Shown here: positions 5,358 through 6,838 of the stretch, piece after piece | Layout: each line of letters starts with the position of its first letter | Position numbering within the stretch: position 1 is the stretch's first letter | Assembly: GCA_934869045.1 (NCBI GenBank) | Contig: CAKXAF010000146.1 | Location: 1 to 6,838 of the forward strand | DNA length: 6,838 nt | Source of the DNA: an uncultured Nitrososphaerota archaeon | GTDB taxonomy: Bacteria; Bacillota; Clostridia; Oscillospirales; Ruminococcaceae | Direction of reading: 5' to 3' | The notes under the pieces: generated by a model | What the model was told of the DNA's origin: nothing | The model's database searches: none | The model's input: only the letters and a program-made list of their open reading frames with translations | Made by a program: the position numbers and the translations under genes

Positions 5358-6596
5358 TCAGCGGCTGGCGAGGACCTCCGCTTCGTAGCGGCGGATTTCC
5401 TCCAGCCAGCTCTGCCGGACGGGAGCGCCGTTTTCTTCGCAGAAACGGTCCCAAACATCGGCGTAGGGATAGGTTTTCAGTTCCTCCTGAAGGGCGAGAA
5501 GCGACGTGTAGTCGCCGGAATCCTGAAGCTGCTTCAGGGCAGTATGAGGGGTTAACAGAGCATAAAGCAGAGCCTTCTGCATATTCCGCATACCCACGAC
5601 CCAGGCGGCGACCCGGTTCATGCTGGCATCAAAGTAATCCAGGCCGATGAGGACCCGATCCAGAGCGTCACAGCGAACGATCTCCTTGGCAATCTCCCGC
5701 AGCTCATCGTCGAAAATAACTACGTGATCGGAGTCCCAGCGGACCGGACGGGTGACGTGGAGCGCCAGTTTATCGGAGAAAAGAAGCATGGAGGGGATCT
5801 TGTCGGAAACCATCTCCGTGGGGTGGTAGTGACCGTTGTCCAGGAGGCAGAGGACGCCGTTTTTGGCGGCGTAATTCATGTAGAATTCATGGGAACCCAC
5901 GGTATAGGACTCCAGCCCGATACCGAAAACCTTGGACTCCACCGAGTCACAAATGTAACGGGAATCCAGCTTTTCCGCAAAAATTTCGTCCAAGGAAACC
6001 TTCAGACGCTGGCGGGGGCCCAAGCGGTCGGCGGGAATGTCCTTATAGCCATCGGGGATCCAAATATTGTCCAGGGCCAGCTGACCCAGCTCCCGACCGA
6101 AATACTCAGTGATTTCCCGGCAGCGCTTGCAGTGCTCCACCCAGAAATGGCGGATGGATTCGTCGGGGTTGGAGAGGGTCAGACTGTCCGCCGCTTTGGG
6201 GTGGGAAAAGAGGGTTGGGTTGAAGTCCAGCCCCAAGCCCCGGGCTTTTGCGAAGTCTACCCAGGCGGAGAAATGCTCCGGGCGCAGGGCATCCCGGTCC
6301 ACCGGGTGGTCGGTCACCGCATAAATCGCGTGGAGGTTCAGCTTGTGGGAGCCGGGAATCATTTTGAGAGCCATATCGATATCCGAGGTCAGCTCCTCAA
6401 AATTCCGGGCTTTTCCGGGATAATTTCCGGTGGCCGCAATGCCGCCGGAGAGGTCCCCGGAATTCTCAAAGCCGCCGACATCGTCGCCCTGCCAGCAGTG
6501 CATGGAGATTTTGACGCCGCTCAGCTTCCGCAGGGCTTCGTCCGTATCGACACCGAGGCCGGCGTACAGTTCTTTTGCGTATTCGTAACGGTTCAT
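5358..6596 (-). CDS. rhaA: L-rhamnose isomerase
   Basis: A 412-residue cytosolic TIM-barrel isomerase converting L-rhamnose to L-rhamnulose, the first step of the pathway; E. coli RhaA has 419 residues. It is collinear with the family: SMHCWQGDDVGGFE (31-44), ATGNYPGKARN (55-65), LNLHAIY (86-92), LGLDFNPTLFSHP (121-133), NIWIPDGYKD (177-186), ESKVFGIGLESYTVGS (220-235), GHYHPTE (255-261), RPVRWDSDHVV (283-293) and IGLDYFDASMNR (317-328). The Mn ligands correspond to His256, Asp288 and Asp290. The ATG at 6596-6594 has a near-ideal AAAGGAGG site (6611-6604) and starts 20 bases after the rhaB stop, so the two are co-transcribed. No defects seen. Confidence 0.97.
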   Translation of the reverse strand: MNRYEYAKELYAGLGVDTDEALRKLSGVKISMHCWQGDDVGGFENSGDLSGGIAATGNYPGKARNFEELTSDIDMALKMIPGSHKLNLHAIYAVTDHPVDRDALRPEHFSAWVDFAKARGLGLDFNPTLFSHPKAADSLTLSNPDESIRHFWVEHCKRCREITEYFGRELGQLALDNIWIPDGYKDIPADRLGPRQRLKVSLDEIFAEKLDSRYICDSVESKVFGIGLESYTVGSHEFYMNYAAKNGVLCLLDNGHYHPTEMVSDKIPSMLLFSDKLALHVTRPVRWDSDHVVIFDDELREIAKEIVRCDALDRVLIGLDYFDASMNRVAAWVVGMRNMQKALLYALLTPHTALKQLQDSGDYTSLLALQEELKTYPYADVWDRFCEENGAPVRQSWLEEIRRYEAEVLASR

Positions 6597-6616
6597 AGTG
6601 GTTCCTCCTTTATGGT

Positions 6617-6838
6617 TTATCCATGAATTCTTTCAACGGAAAAGGATCGGGCAACCGCACAGCGCGCCTCCTCCACTGTGGAAAAGACACCCGCTGCCAG
6701 CATCTGAGCCAGGATATTCCCCAGCGCAGTGGCTTCAGCCGGACCGGCGTAAACGGTTTTCCCGGTCTCGGAAGCAGTCAGTTCGTTGAGATACCAGTCC
6801 TTGCTGCCGCCGCCGACAATGTGGATGCAGGGCACCGG
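6617..6838 (-). CDS. rhaB: Rhamnulokinase, C-terminal part (runs off right edge)
   Basis: The last 73 residues of a FGGY-family sugar kinase that phosphorylates L-rhamnulose at O1 with ATP. The visible IHIVGGGSKDWYLNELTASETGK stretch is the typical FGGY C-terminal nucleotide-binding segment (HIVGGG in place of the E. coli LHIVGGG). GPAEATALGNILAQML matches the RhaB pattern GPVEASTLGN. The frame is open to the window edge and the start lies beyond it. It ends in TAA (6619-6617), 20 bases before rhaA. The neighbours rhaA and rhaD settle the substrate as rhamnulose rather than another sugar. Confidence 0.92.
   Translation of the reverse strand, partial: PVPCIHIVGGGSKDWYLNELTASETGKTVYAGPAEATALGNILAQMLAAGVFSTVEEARCAVARSFSVERIHG

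Noticed and set aside
5724..6626. Plus-strand open frame (300 codons) opposite rhaA
   Set aside because: Shadow of rhaA, which is conserved across its full length on the minus strand.

Overview
The window reads as chromosomal DNA of a Gram-positive, probably anaerobic, gut-type bacterium of the Bacillota (Clostridia, perhaps an Oscillospiraceae-like lineage). The grounds are moderately GC-rich genes with AT-rich spacers, strong AGGAGG-type ribosome binding sites, sigma-A-like promoters, a short YtrA-type GntR repressor, and a rhamnose operon that ends in an anaerobic lactaldehyde reductase. The taxonomic call is an inference from style and gene content and is not a match to a named genome.

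Left part (1-951). The 5' end of a DUF1846/UPF0371 gene runs leftward off the window. It diverges from a complete gene for a small family 6 uracil-DNA-glycosylase superfamily enzyme (hypoxanthine/deoxyinosine DNA glycosylase type). Each has a recognisable promoter in the 174-bp spacer. The 237 bp after the glycosylase (952-1188) hold no gene I can support, only the promoter/operator of the next unit at the right end.

Middle part (1128-3003). This is a two-gene rightward operon: a 128-residue GntR/YtrA-type repressor and, one base later, a 458-residue multi-pass membrane protein with a DUF5808-like segment and a PH-like C-terminal tail. The promoter has consensus -35 and -10 boxes with 17-bp spacing, and its -10 box lies inside a perfect 31-bp palindrome. 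The palindrome's half-site recurs twice more, as an inverted pair flanking the Shine-Dalgarno of the repressor gene. The operon ends in a clear intrinsic terminator, and a second long hairpin lies between it and the convergent neighbour.

Right part (3105-6838, all leftward). This is an L-rhamnose catabolic operon in the order rhaB (3' end only), rhaA, rhaD, fucO. RhaA isomerises L-rhamnose to L-rhamnulose, RhaB phosphorylates it, RhaD cleaves the phosphate to dihydroxyacetone phosphate and L-lactaldehyde, and FucO reduces lactaldehyde to 1,2-propanediol, which re-oxidises NADH. fucO lies 188 bp beyond rhaD and appears to have its own promoter. Its reading frame is broken by a single in-frame amber codon (3362-3360) where the family has a conserved tyrosine. 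Otherwise the frame is full length and well conserved on both sides. It is therefore a fresh nonsense mutation, a sequence error or, less likely, a recoded codon.

No RNA genes, insertion sequences, CRISPR arrays or phage genes were seen. Most of the window is ordinary metabolism. The points worth a second look are the operator architecture of the GntR operon and the amber codon in fucO.
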